Below are positions 16,935 through 26,000 of a DNA stretch of 53,744 nt, in pieces. The stretch is from Bacteroidota bacterium (GTDB taxonomy: Bacteria > Bacteroidota > Bacteroidia > NS11-12g > UBA955). The stretch covers positions 1 to 53,744 of the forward strand of contig JAIXYV010000062.1 in assembly GCA_027490055.1 (NCBI GenBank), in the 5' to 3' direction. Within the stretch, counting starts at the first letter, position 1. Each line of letters starts with the position of its first letter. Made by a program: the position numbers and the translations under genes. Under the pieces are notes generated by a model. That model made no database searches, had not been told where the DNA came from, and was given only the letters and a program-made list of their open reading frames with translations.

Positions 16935-17569
16935 ATCAACACTTCTGAATGAATGTTTAAACTGCTGCCATTGCCCAGAGAGGTAAGAATTAGTCCTGCC
17001 CCATTTCTCTCACATACTTCTTTTATCAGTGCCTCCATCTTTAAGGTATTTTCGGCATCTAAATGACTGAACGGCTCGTCGAGTAACAACCATTTAAATG
17101 GCTGCACCAGGGCCCTAATTAAAGCAACTCTCTGTTGTTGTCCCATTGATAAATACTTTACAGGTTTACCCAGCAAATGATCTATACCAAGTTGCTTTGC
17201 CATTGCTTGTATTGCCTCATCTGACACAGTCTTTGTTAATTGTTGTTTGATGATGATGTTCTCGAAAGCACTCATATGATCAAACAACCTTAAATCCTGA
17301 AACACGATGGCGATGCTTTCTTTGCGTAGCGCTGACCAATCATTTAAACTGAATGATTTTGTCTCCTTACCATCCAGTAAAACACTGCCTGAATAATCCG
17401 ATCTGGTGCCGAACAGATAAGCAATTAAAGTTGATTTACCTTTTCCGGAACTGGCCTTTACAAGGTAATAATGACCTGCTTTAAAATCGATATCCTTACC
17501 CCAGATACTTTCAGAGGAATAATTCCCTTCCAGGGGTTTTGGCACGACTGTTCTTAAAGCAATATCCAT
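16931..17569 (-). CDS. ABC transporter ATP-binding protein with a missing switch histidine
   Basis: 212 residues of a type VII-like ABC ATPase. Walker A is KASSGKGKST (near residue 38), the Q-loop is IVFQDLRLFDHM, the signature is YLSMGQQQR (one change from LSGGQ), and Walker B with D-loop is WLLLDEPFSHLD. After Walker B the usual TH(D/E) switch motif is absent: the strand reads LILTSLGNG. Loss of the H-loop histidine often lowers hydrolysis. The N-terminus is short of the usual aromatic A-loop context. It lies 3 nt after the DUF4836 gene and overlaps the permease by 4 nt. Confidence 0.88.
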   Translation of the reverse strand: MDIALRTVVPKPLEGNYSSESIWGKDIDFKAGHYYLVKASSGKGKSTLIAYLFGTRSDYSGSVLLDGKETKSFSLNDWSALRKESIAIVFQDLRLFDHMSAFENIIIKQQLTKTVSDEAIQAMAKQLGIDHLLGKPVKYLSMGQQQRVALIRALVQPFKWLLLDEPFSHLDAENTLKMEALIKEVCERNGAGLILTSLGNGSSLNIHSEVLI

Positions 17570-17572
17570 AAC

Positions 17573-19246
17573 TTACCAGGTTTCTACCGGTAATTCATCC
17601 ATTTGTTTTACCAGCCTGTAGAGCGAATTACCGGTTCCTTTTTTAAGATTAATTCTTTGCTCATACTCGTGGCCCTTACCAGTATACGTGATGTCTTTAA
17701 ACATGGCCATATAACTTTCAAAATAGGTTAGAAATTGTCTGCCAGAATTACCTGCTAAACTAGACGTCAATGCTGTGTATTTTTTGGCATCCAGACTTAA
17801 ATATAAATTAACAGGATTATCTTTTACATTCTTGGCTATTTCAGTATTAGGTATTTTACCTAGCTGTCCATCCTTTTGCATTTTTGAAGATAATTCATCG
17901 CTATTACTGATGAACATTAACTTATCTTTCATCACTACATACAAAGCTATACTGTCATAAATAGGCAAATTGAGTTTTTGACGACCGTCAGGCAACAACA
18001 CAAATTGGTTTCTATTCAATATCTCAGATATGATTTTCTTATCATTTATTGACACAGCAAGTGTCATGACAGGCACTACATCAGTTTTAGTAACTGGCAT
18101 CAATTCATATGTAAGCGTAACATCGTTCCAACCATAATCCATGCTGTTATAGGTGCGACTCTCAAAATCAAGCAATGCTAATGAAATCTCTTTACCAAAA
18201 GCCCCAATTAACTGCTTACTGGTCAATCCGAACTCGCCCGCTGTTTGCTCAATCTCTCTTCGAAACGATCTCTCTTCTCCAGTCAATTCTCCTGCAAAAG
18301 CAACTAACTTATCGAAATCAATATTCATTGAAAGTAAACCAAGTAATTTATCCGCACAAATAGCATTCATGGTCTTTTCTGACAATCCCGAACTACCTAT
18401 GTAATTCATTTTATCATACTCTTTAGTATCTCCGAAGATTTTCATATTAGAGACAATCGCATCCTGTTCGAAAGATAAACTAACACCAAGTTTGACGCCC
18501 TTCATCATTTTTTTTACATTTTCGATGCTCTCATCCCTTTCACCCTGCAAGTTGGTTAAGCGAAAAACTTTGTCATAACTCATGTATAAAGCAATATCTT
18601 CATCATTTTCATCATACGCCATAAAATCTTTATCACCCATAATGCTGGATTCTTTCTTCATTCTCATGAAACCTTTGATGGTTTTTTCTATGGTTTCATT
18701 AGGACTTTCATCGTAGAACCATGAGTACTCCTTGTTCAACCACAAGAGGCCTGAGGTATTCCAGGCAACAATACTGCGGTTACTTAATTTGATATAATTA
18801 AACTCCTTGCCCTTTTTCAATTCCGTTTTAGCTTGAGGAAATTTCAACACCGTCTTGTTAAAATCTTCAATATCCTTGATGTCAAGCACTAAAGCGTTAT
18901 AGGTAACATTCTTGGTATTGTACATGTAGTAATAGGCATCACTGAAGACATTTATACCTGTAGAAGTTGGATTTCTTAAGATTTGTGCAATAACTTTAGA
19001 GGTAGGATCATTAGAATTATTAATCGATTCCTTCTCCATTTTCTTATAGATTTTGGTCTTTTTAATTTCACCGTTCTCACTGATTTTGTCTACCAGACTC
19101 TTTACGTCAAATCGCACTACAAAAGTGGCATTAGCTGGCACAAGGATTAAGTGTTTATTACTGCCTCCAAAAAAACGGTAGGCTATGAATGCGCCTGTTC
19201 CAACGATAACTGTTCCAAGCACAATCCACAAGATTTTTCTATTCAT
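17573..19246 (-). CDS. DUF4836-type anchored envelope protein, first gene of the ABC operon
   Basis: 557 residues. An N-terminal TM anchor (~5-25, ILWIVLGTVIVGTGAFIAY) is followed by HLILVPANATFVVRFDVKSLVDKI, the diagnostic opening of DUF4836 proteins, and by a long periplasmic body. DUF4836 is found mainly in Bacteroidota and has no known activity; no catalytic motif is visible. The gene has its own -7 box and starts an operon with an ABC ATPase, an FtsX-like permease and an outer-membrane barrel. It could act as the periplasmic partner of that transporter. The similar protein at 11229-13229 lies in a different operon, without transporter genes. Confidence 0.78.
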   Translation of the reverse strand: MNRKILWIVLGTVIVGTGAFIAYRFFGGSNKHLILVPANATFVVRFDVKSLVDKISENGEIKKTKIYKKMEKESINNSNDPTSKVIAQILRNPTSTGINVFSDAYYYMYNTKNVTYNALVLDIKDIEDFNKTVLKFPQAKTELKKGKEFNYIKLSNRSIVAWNTSGLLWLNKEYSWFYDESPNETIEKTIKGFMRMKKESSIMGDKDFMAYDENDEDIALYMSYDKVFRLTNLQGERDESIENVKKMMKGVKLGVSLSFEQDAIVSNMKIFGDTKEYDKMNYIGSSGLSEKTMNAICADKLLGLLSMNIDFDKLVAFAGELTGEERSFRREIEQTAGEFGLTSKQLIGAFGKEISLALLDFESRTYNSMDYGWNDVTLTYELMPVTKTDVVPVMTLAVSINDKKIISEILNRNQFVLLPDGRQKLNLPIYDSIALYVVMKDKLMFISNSDELSSKMQKDGQLGKIPNTEIAKNVKDNPVNLYLSLDAKKYTALTSSLAGNSGRQFLTYFESYMAMFKDITYTGKGHEYEQRINLKKGTGNSLYRLVKQMDELPVETW

Positions 19247-19266
19247 ATTAACTTAAATATTTTAAG

Positions 19267-19274
19267 CAAATATA
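19267..19274 (-). promoter_or_regulatory. -7 promoter element of the DUF4836/ABC operon
   Basis: TATATTTG on the minus strand matches TAnnTTTG, 20 nt before the ATG and 45 nt past the end of the thiamine pyrophosphokinase gene. The operon therefore seems to have its own promoter. Confidence 0.6.
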
Positions 19275-19318
19275 AGATTTTATTAAACTCTGGAAACTAT
19301 TGCTTGAATATTCTACAA

Positions 19319-19981
19319 TCAATCAAGGCACTCCATAATCAACAAAAAGCCACTATCAAAGCTTACACTAACAATGCCACTGCTGGCTACTTTATTGCTG
19401 CTGCTGGTGTTGTATGGATATTCAAGATCTTTGCCCGTAAGATTCCATACCAGATTTTCGGTGACGATATTGCTAACCTTATTGAGTGGAATCAACGACA
19501 AATTCTCATTTTCAGAATAGTACTTCTTAAAACCACTCAGAATTGGATATATTCTCGAATGATCATCTATCATTACCTGATTGATTCTGTCGCTATAACG
19601 CGCCAGAATGCCTATATTATTGATATAATGGTCGCTTCTCTTACCGGTAGCCCAAATGATGTTAACGGCTTTAAAATTGCGCTGAATAAGAAATTCTAAG
19701 CCTTTCTCTAAATCCGTTTTTTCCTGATCGGGAACAAATTCGATAAGGGTGTCTGGTGGAATTTTGCTTCTCACTTCGTCCAGCGACTGATGATCGAAAT
19801 CGCCAAGGACAACATCAAACTTTATCCCTAGTTCTAATACGCGCTCTAAAGCACCATCCAACACCACTATAAACGGACTCCATTCCAGCAATTGTCCAAT
19901 CAATTCAGTTCTGCAAGATTCGCCATTGGCTATAATCAATGCAGGTTCCTGAGCTTCTCTGACAACGTGGTGTGAAGACAT
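19319..19981 (-). CDS. Thiamine pyrophosphokinase
   Basis: 220 residues. It transfers pyrophosphate from ATP to thiamine, making the cofactor thiamine diphosphate in the cytoplasm. Conserved motifs are VVLDGALERVLELGIKFDVVLGDFD (near residues 39-63, in pieces), DQEKTDLEKGLEFL (near 86) and ATGKRSDHYINNIGIL (near 110). The C-terminal half carries the substrate-binding beta-sandwich (GLSLIPL-like and GIVSVSFDSGFLLI). The start lies 2 nt after the BNR-protein gene, so the two form one transcript although their functions seem unrelated. Confidence 0.92.
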   Translation of the reverse strand: MSSHHVVREAQEPALIIANGESCRTELIGQLLEWSPFIVVLDGALERVLELGIKFDVVLGDFDHQSLDEVRSKIPPDTLIEFVPDQEKTDLEKGLEFLIQRNFKAVNIIWATGKRSDHYINNIGILARYSDRINQVMIDDHSRIYPILSGFKKYYSENENLSLIPLNKVSNIVTENLVWNLTGKDLEYPYNTSSSNKVASSGIVSVSFDSGFLLIMECLD

Positions 19982-19983
19982 AA

Positions 19984-22374
19984 TTAATGCAGGATATCAA
20001 ATCTTATCACGCCCTCACCTTCTGGAGATGTATAAATAAGGATGTAATTTCCTGAATTTAAATCCTGAACATTGATCGAATTGACGCCTGTGCTCAACTC
20101 GCCTGTTTTTACCAATTTTCCTTGTGCATCCATCATCTGATAGCTGGCATTGCCATTGATTGATAATTCAACATTCAATACATCTGACGCTGGAATAGGA
20201 TAGGCTGTTTTAAGAATGTCTATAGAGGTTTTATCGACAGAACTAATGCCGGCATTATTGATCAAACCTTTGAAAATGCCTCTGCCATGCGTAAAGAAAT
20301 AAATATCTTTTTTATTTTTAGCGATTGCAATGCAACTTACAACTGTTGAAGGCACACGTGTATCTTTAGTCCATGTCAGACCGCCGTCTTCGGTGACGTA
20401 TAAACCATAGTCTGTTCCTGCAAAAATTACTTCTTCCGGATTAAAAGGATCACATTCTACCCAGTTAACAGGCAGGCCTCTTGGCAAGCCTCTGCTGATA
20501 TTAGTGAATACTGGTGTACCAAAAATATTACTAACTTTCCAGATTCTGCCTGAATCGGCGATGTTGTTAAATGCAATAAAAATTTTATCCCTGAAACCTG
20601 GAACTACTTTAATACTACCAACAAATGATGCTCTGATGTATGATGGCATTAAAGAGCGAAGATCTTTGTATTTAGGCGTAGTATTCATAACAGAATCAAT
20701 CGCCGCAAGGCAATTACTACCACCTGAAAATGCGGCAGGATTTGCATCTTCTGATAATGCTGCACTGAACAATCTACCAGTATTGGTATTGCCAATCTTC
20801 TTGAAGGAATTTCCTTCATTAGAACTGAAATACATATTGGAACCTGCCGGGTATAAAATATACTGACCAAAGGTTTCACTTACTGTAAACGGATGTATAA
20901 ACCATTTGGCATCCGTTTGTACAGGCAAATTGTTGGCTATATTACTGCCGTTTCTATACATCGCCCCATTCTGAGTAGCGAAATATCTGGTATTGCTGTT
21001 ATTGGCGTGATAAAAAGAATAACCACCGTCGCCACCATAAATATTAGCAAATATTGGATTTTTATTTCTGCTTTCTTTGGTACCGTTATCTTGTGTTCCA
21101 CCAAAGACATTATTGTTGTGAGGCGACACATCGCCGTGATAGAACTGCGTAATGTTTAAGCCATTATTTAAATTAGTAAATTGAGAGAAATCATTCCACT
21201 TGTAGGTACTCAATCCTCCATCATGACCGACGTATAATAAACCATTACCAGTAATTGCCATATGGTGATCAGAGTGCTGGTAGTTAGCTTCAGACCATGA
21301 AGCCCCACCATCCAGAGAATATCCGGCGTCTACAGATGCGATGTAAATAGCATTTGTGTCATTAGGATTAATTTCCATTGTTAAAGTATACCAGGTGAAA
21401 CCAAAATTGACAGTACCCGTTGGATTTGTTTTCACCACAAAGGTTTTTCCGCCGTCACTAGATTTGTAGAAGGTTTTTAATACTCCGTTGTACGAGTTAT
21501 CAGGACCAGAGATTGCGGCATAAACTACTTTTGGAAAATTCTTGCAATAAGCCAGTTCGCCTCTTGCAGTGGAAGCTGAATTGACTGAAGCCACTTTGCT
21601 GAACGTATTGATATTGCCATTGTCTGAACGGTATACTCCGCCACCTTTCAAAGTAAACATCACTGAACCGTCTGGGAATACTTCCAGGTCGTTCATTTCT
21701 GAACCTGTATTGTATACTCTTGTAAAAGTATCACCACCATTTGTACTGCGCCACAATCCTGCTGCATCAGTGGCAACATACAGTGTATTTGAATCTTTAG
21801 GAGAACATTTCACCGACCAGTTAAACTGAAATTCAGTACGGTTAGTAAATGGTAGTTGAGAAAACGACTTTCCACCGTCTACAGACTTGAAAACGCCATA
21901 TCCCATTAAGTCAGCACTATTTCCACTAGCCTCGCCAGTGCAGTAGTATACCAAATTTGGATTAAATGGATTCTGACTCATATAGGTAACACTTGGAGAA
22001 AGCGCCTGATCATTGATTGCTCTCCATGATGCGCCATTATTTAGCGATTCGAAAACACCACCAGATGCGCCACCAATCAAAATTCTGTTTGGCGTGCTGT
22101 AATCTACCACTACGGCTCTGATTCTGCCACCAACATTGTTAGGACCGTATTCTGAGACTTTTAATAAGGCATTCGAATTAGAACGTTTTGATGATGCAAT
22201 ATCCCATTGGTAAGTGCTCATGTCAGGTAAAACATTCTCACCATTGGTTTTCATATACAACCATTGCTGGTAATACCCCGGACGTTGTCCGCTGTTTTTT
22301 AATGAAGACTGACTGCTACAAGAGACTAAAATAAAGCTTGAAACAAATAAATAAAGGACGGTTCTAAAAGTCAT
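19984..22374 (-). CDS. BNR-repeat (sortilin/sialidase-like propeller) protein with T9SS type A sorting domain
   Basis: 796 residues from ATG 22374. It opens with a hydrophobic signal ending in a lipobox-like FILVSCSSQ. At least seven Asp-box motifs follow (SLNNGASW, SVDGGKSF, STNGGDTF, SSDGGKTF, SLDGGASW, SSNEGNSF, TEDGGLTW), consistent with one or two VPS10/sialidase-like beta-propellers. The last ~75 residues (from AYPIPASDVLNVEL to GVIRFDILH) are a type A sorting domain. It is therefore exported to the cell surface or medium. No sialidase catalytic arginine triad was identified, so enzymatic activity is not claimed. The coexistence of a lipobox with a T9SS signal is unusual. Confidence 0.86.
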   Translation of the reverse strand: MTFRTVLYLFVSSFILVSCSSQSSLKNSGQRPGYYQQWLYMKTNGENVLPDMSTYQWDIASSKRSNSNALLKVSEYGPNNVGGRIRAVVVDYSTPNRILIGGASGGVFESLNNGASWRAINDQALSPSVTYMSQNPFNPNLVYYCTGEASGNSADLMGYGVFKSVDGGKSFSQLPFTNRTEFQFNWSVKCSPKDSNTLYVATDAAGLWRSTNGGDTFTRVYNTGSEMNDLEVFPDGSVMFTLKGGGVYRSDNGNINTFSKVASVNSASTARGELAYCKNFPKVVYAAISGPDNSYNGVLKTFYKSSDGGKTFVVKTNPTGTVNFGFTWYTLTMEINPNDTNAIYIASVDAGYSLDGGASWSEANYQHSDHHMAITGNGLLYVGHDGGLSTYKWNDFSQFTNLNNGLNITQFYHGDVSPHNNNVFGGTQDNGTKESRNKNPIFANIYGGDGGYSFYHANNSNTRYFATQNGAMYRNGSNIANNLPVQTDAKWFIHPFTVSETFGQYILYPAGSNMYFSSNEGNSFKKIGNTNTGRLFSAALSEDANPAAFSGGSNCLAAIDSVMNTTPKYKDLRSLMPSYIRASFVGSIKVVPGFRDKIFIAFNNIADSGRIWKVSNIFGTPVFTNISRGLPRGLPVNWVECDPFNPEEVIFAGTDYGLYVTEDGGLTWTKDTRVPSTVVSCIAIAKNKKDIYFFTHGRGIFKGLINNAGISSVDKTSIDILKTAYPIPASDVLNVELSINGNASYQMMDAQGKLVKTGELSTGVNSINVQDLNSGNYILIYTSPEGEGVIRFDILH

Positions 22375-22380
22375 AAGCAG

Positions 22381-22388
22381 CAAATATA
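22381..22388 (-). promoter_or_regulatory. -7 element immediately before the BNR-protein gene
   Basis: TATATTTG on the minus strand ends 6 nt before the ATG (22374), predicting a transcript that starts at or very near the start codon. Confidence 0.55.
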
Positions 22389-22449
22389 ATAAATATTTAA
22401 TCTCCAGCTTATCAATAAAATTTATGCTGAATCAAATTCAACAATCACT

Positions 22450-22457
22450 TAATTTTG
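22450..22457 (+). promoter_or_regulatory. -7 promoter element of msrA
   Basis: TAATTTTG on the plus strand matches TAnnTTTG and lies 14 nt before the ATG at 22472. It falls inside the longer open frame that begins at 22424, which argues against that start. Confidence 0.58.
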
Positions 22458-22471
22458 CCCCCTATTCAATC

Positions 22472-23017
22472 ATGTCTAATTATTCACAAGTAGCAATATT
22501 AGCAGGCGGCTGCTTCTGGTGCATCGAAACAACCCTAAACCGACTCACAGGCGTTAAAGAAGTTATAAGCGGTTATACAGCCGGAAAAATACCAAATCCG
22601 ACGTATAGAGAGGTGTGTAGTGGACTTACCGGACACGCTGAAGCAGTAAAAGTAGTATTTGACCCAGACCTGGTCAGTTATGAAACACTTTTAAAAGTCT
22701 TTTTTGCCATGCATGACCCAACGACGCTTAACAGACAGGGCGCTGACATAGGCACACAATACCGCTCTGCTATCTATTACTACAACGACGAGCAAAAACA
22801 AATTGCCGAGTCGCTTATTCAACAATTAGAATCAGAAGGTGTATTCAACAAAATTGTTACTGAAGTGAGTCCGGCCGACACCTTCTATATTGCTGAAGAC
22901 TATCATCAGAACTACTACGAACAAAACAGAGAGGCCAACAGTTATTGCACTGCAGTCATCGACCCAAAGGTCAATAAGCTCCGGAAATCATTTGCCCACC
23001 TGCTTAAATCAGAATAA
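22472..23017 (+). CDS. msrA: Peptide-methionine (S)-S-oxide reductase
   Basis: 181 residues from ATG 22472. It reduces methionine-S-sulfoxide in proteins using a catalytic cysteine recycled by thioredoxin. The active site GGCFWCIE is at residues ~13-20. The family signatures GYTAGKIPNPTYREVCSGLTGHAE (given here as one stretch in parts: GYTAGK, NPTYREVCSG, TGHAEAV), FFAMHDPTTLNRQG, DIGTQYRSAIYY and the C-terminal AEDYHQNYYEQN are all present. The C-terminal Cys in NSYCTAV is a probable resolving residue. No MsrB domain is fused. It is a single-gene transcript ended by the hairpin at 23022-23046. Confidence 0.96.
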   Translation: MSNYSQVAILAGGCFWCIETTLNRLTGVKEVISGYTAGKIPNPTYREVCSGLTGHAEAVKVVFDPDLVSYETLLKVFFAMHDPTTLNRQGADIGTQYRSAIYYYNDEQKQIAESLIQQLESEGVFNKIVTEVSPADTFYIAEDYHQNYYEQNREANSYCTAVIDPKVNKLRKSFAHLLKSE

Positions 23018-23021
23018 AAAG

Positions 23022-23046
23022 AAAACGCCGCTAAAAGCGGCGTTTT
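23022..23046. terminator. Bidirectional terminator between msrA and the PKD adhesin
   Basis: A perfect 11-bp stem AAAACGCCGCT/AGCGGCGTTTT with an AAA loop. The flanking A and T runs allow it to work for both convergent genes. Confidence 0.85.
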
Positions 23047-23079
23047 GCAAAATATATGACTCCTATTATTTCAGGAGCG

Positions 23080-26000
23080 TTAGTGGACTATACTCAATTT
23101 AGTAACCGATTTAACACCGTCAATCATTACTTCAACAGTATAAATACCGCTGCTTAGATCGCCGATATACAACTCGGTAGACTCTTGAGATAGATCTTTA
23201 TTTAACACTACCTGACCAATTTGATTAAGAACTTTAACAACTGCATTGTTTGTGCTTAACAGGTCTATGGTAATGAATTTATCAGATGGATTTGGATATA
23301 ACTTGAATTTCCCTGCATTAACTACATCGATACCTGTTTCAGTGATACCCACTTTTTTGGTATTAGAACACTGACAATCGGCATCTTTAGCCTTTAATGT
23401 AACATCAAACGAACCTACGAAGGTGTATTGGTAAAGAGGAGAAACATTGGTTGAAGTACCACCTTCACCAAAGAACCACTCATATGAATCGTAAGCAGAA
23501 TTTGCTGGCGTAAATTTGTAGGTATTGAAACCAACTTGGTTATATGGCGCAACTGTAAAGTCGCAAGTAGGTATAGTGGTAATAGTAATTGATCTGGCAG
23601 CTGTATCATCACAACCATCAGGAACGCTAACAACAAGATTAACCGTGTAAGTTGTAGTTGTTCCAACTGAATAAGCATGAGATGGATTATAATCCGTACT
23701 TACTGCGCTATTATCACCGAAGTACCATTTGTAACTTAATTCACCATCTTCAATAGTTGAAAGATTGGCAAATACAGCATCGTGATCTTCACAAACATCC
23801 ATGGTTTTGAAATCGGCTATTGGCTGAGTTAACACTTTAAATGACTTCTCAGTTTCAGCCTCACATCCATTGCTTAAAACAGATTTAAGTTTGATGGTCT
23901 TAGGACCGTGATATGGCCATACTCTGTTATAGTTCTTTGTAAAGGCTGTTGCACCATCACTGAATGTCCACGTATATGATGAACTTATTCCAGGGAATTC
24001 TGTAGTGGTATTAACAAATTTACTTATATCGTTTTTACATAGTCTGTCAACTGTAAAGTCGACAACCGGAGCAGGTTTAATAGTTACAGTTGTATTCGTT
24101 GAATCAGAACAAGCAAATTCAGAAACCATTTTTAATTTCACTGTGTAAGTGCCTGGAGCAGAGAAAGCATGCACAGCATCTTCAATGGTTGAAATTTTTC
24201 CATCACTAAAGTTCCATAAAGAACCAACCTTACCGCTGCTAATGGTTGAAGTATTGTCAAAATTAATATCCTGGTTCATACAGATGGCCTGTGTCGGAGC
24301 GATGAATGAAGCAACTGGTGTAGGGAATACATATGCATTCTTAATCAATGTTGCAATACAGCCATTTCTATTAGCCGTTAATTTAACAGAATATCTGTTT
24401 GGTGTGGTATATAAGTGACTAGGACTGTTAGCATTTGAATTAGGCGTATTATCACCAAAATTCCATGTGTAAACTATACCAGTTCCTGGGGTTTGATTAT
24501 TGAAAACAACTGCAGTGCCCTCACAAGCATTGATGGCTTTAAATGCAGCCTGTGGAATCTGACCAACCTGAACCGCTATCGTAGTATCTTTAGATATGCC
24601 ATATGGCGACGAAGTGGCTGTTAGTTTAACATAATATGTACCCGCTATGTCAAATCGCTGCACTGGTTCAACAAAATCTGAACTGTCATTTACAGTGAAT
24701 TCCCATTTATAGGTGATCCCTCCGGAATGTATAGTTGACAAATTAGTGAAATACACATCATCGCCTTCGCAAATAGACGTAGGGAATTTGAAGTTAACGA
24801 CTGGTGTTGGCGCTACATGTATTATTCTAGTGATCATTGTATCACAGAAATACGGGCCTAAATCACTGGTTCTAATTTCTACGCGGATATTACTGTCGAG
24901 TAAATTAGCATCAGGGGTAAAGGTTAAAACACCATTACCTGAACCCGGATCAGCAAATGAATACAATGAGGTACTTACAGGAGTGCCATATTCAGTCTCT
25001 AAATACACAGAATTAACTTCCCATGTGTTTCCGTGATCACTATTGCTGTAACCTGTTGGAGGTGTTAACTCGTAAACTAATTGCTTGTTTATCTCTGACA
25101 CATCAGGATCATTTAATAAACCTAAAGAATATTTACCGGCAAAGCCAGTACCAGCAATTAAATCAGAACCAAATGGCTTAGGATTTACTGTTATAACAAT
25201 TGGCTTTCTGCTTGGTGATGGACAAGTCTTCTCATAAAAAATCTCACAATCCAATGTCCATGGTGTATAAACACCTATTCTACCAAATTTACCATAAACA
25301 CAATTTCCTCCAGTCATACTGATATCCGAATTAGAATAGGAACTGGCACCATAATTAATCCAGATATCTTCTCCACTTAAAGGATTGGTTGTGACATATA
25401 AGCCGTAATCAATTCCTGGCTCTAAAACCAAAGATACCGGAATAGTATTCAATGACCCACCATTGCTTAATGGGGCATCAAAAATTCTTGTCCATGAAGT
25501 TGAGTCGTTTTCATACCCGGCAAATCCTCCTTTTCTGTAGTATACAGTGTAATGCGGACTTGTATTACCGAATACCGACTGAACTTTTATACCTGAAATA
25601 CGAACCAGTTCGTTGGCCTTTACTTTTAACATGGCACCATTATACTCATTCTGATCATAAGAAATCATGGTGTAGTTGTTAAATCCTGAACCAAACTTAT
25701 TTGAAGTTGATTTAAATCTTAGAGCTTCCGCATAGAATGTATCAGTTCTGTATAAGAATGGCGTAGTGAAACTACTACCCATCTTTAACATGCTTCCACC
25801 GGTCGGACCGTCAAACCAGCCAATTGAATCTACTGAGCTGGCAGAAATATCTTGTTTGCCTACGCCACACTTAATGACATTAGAGGCTGTTGGAACTGAT
25901 GGAGCACCAGAATGCAGATAATTAACGGTAATGGTATCATTACTGGTTTCTGAATCTGTGTTGCCATTCGGACTGTATGTCCAAACTTTAAAGGTATAAG

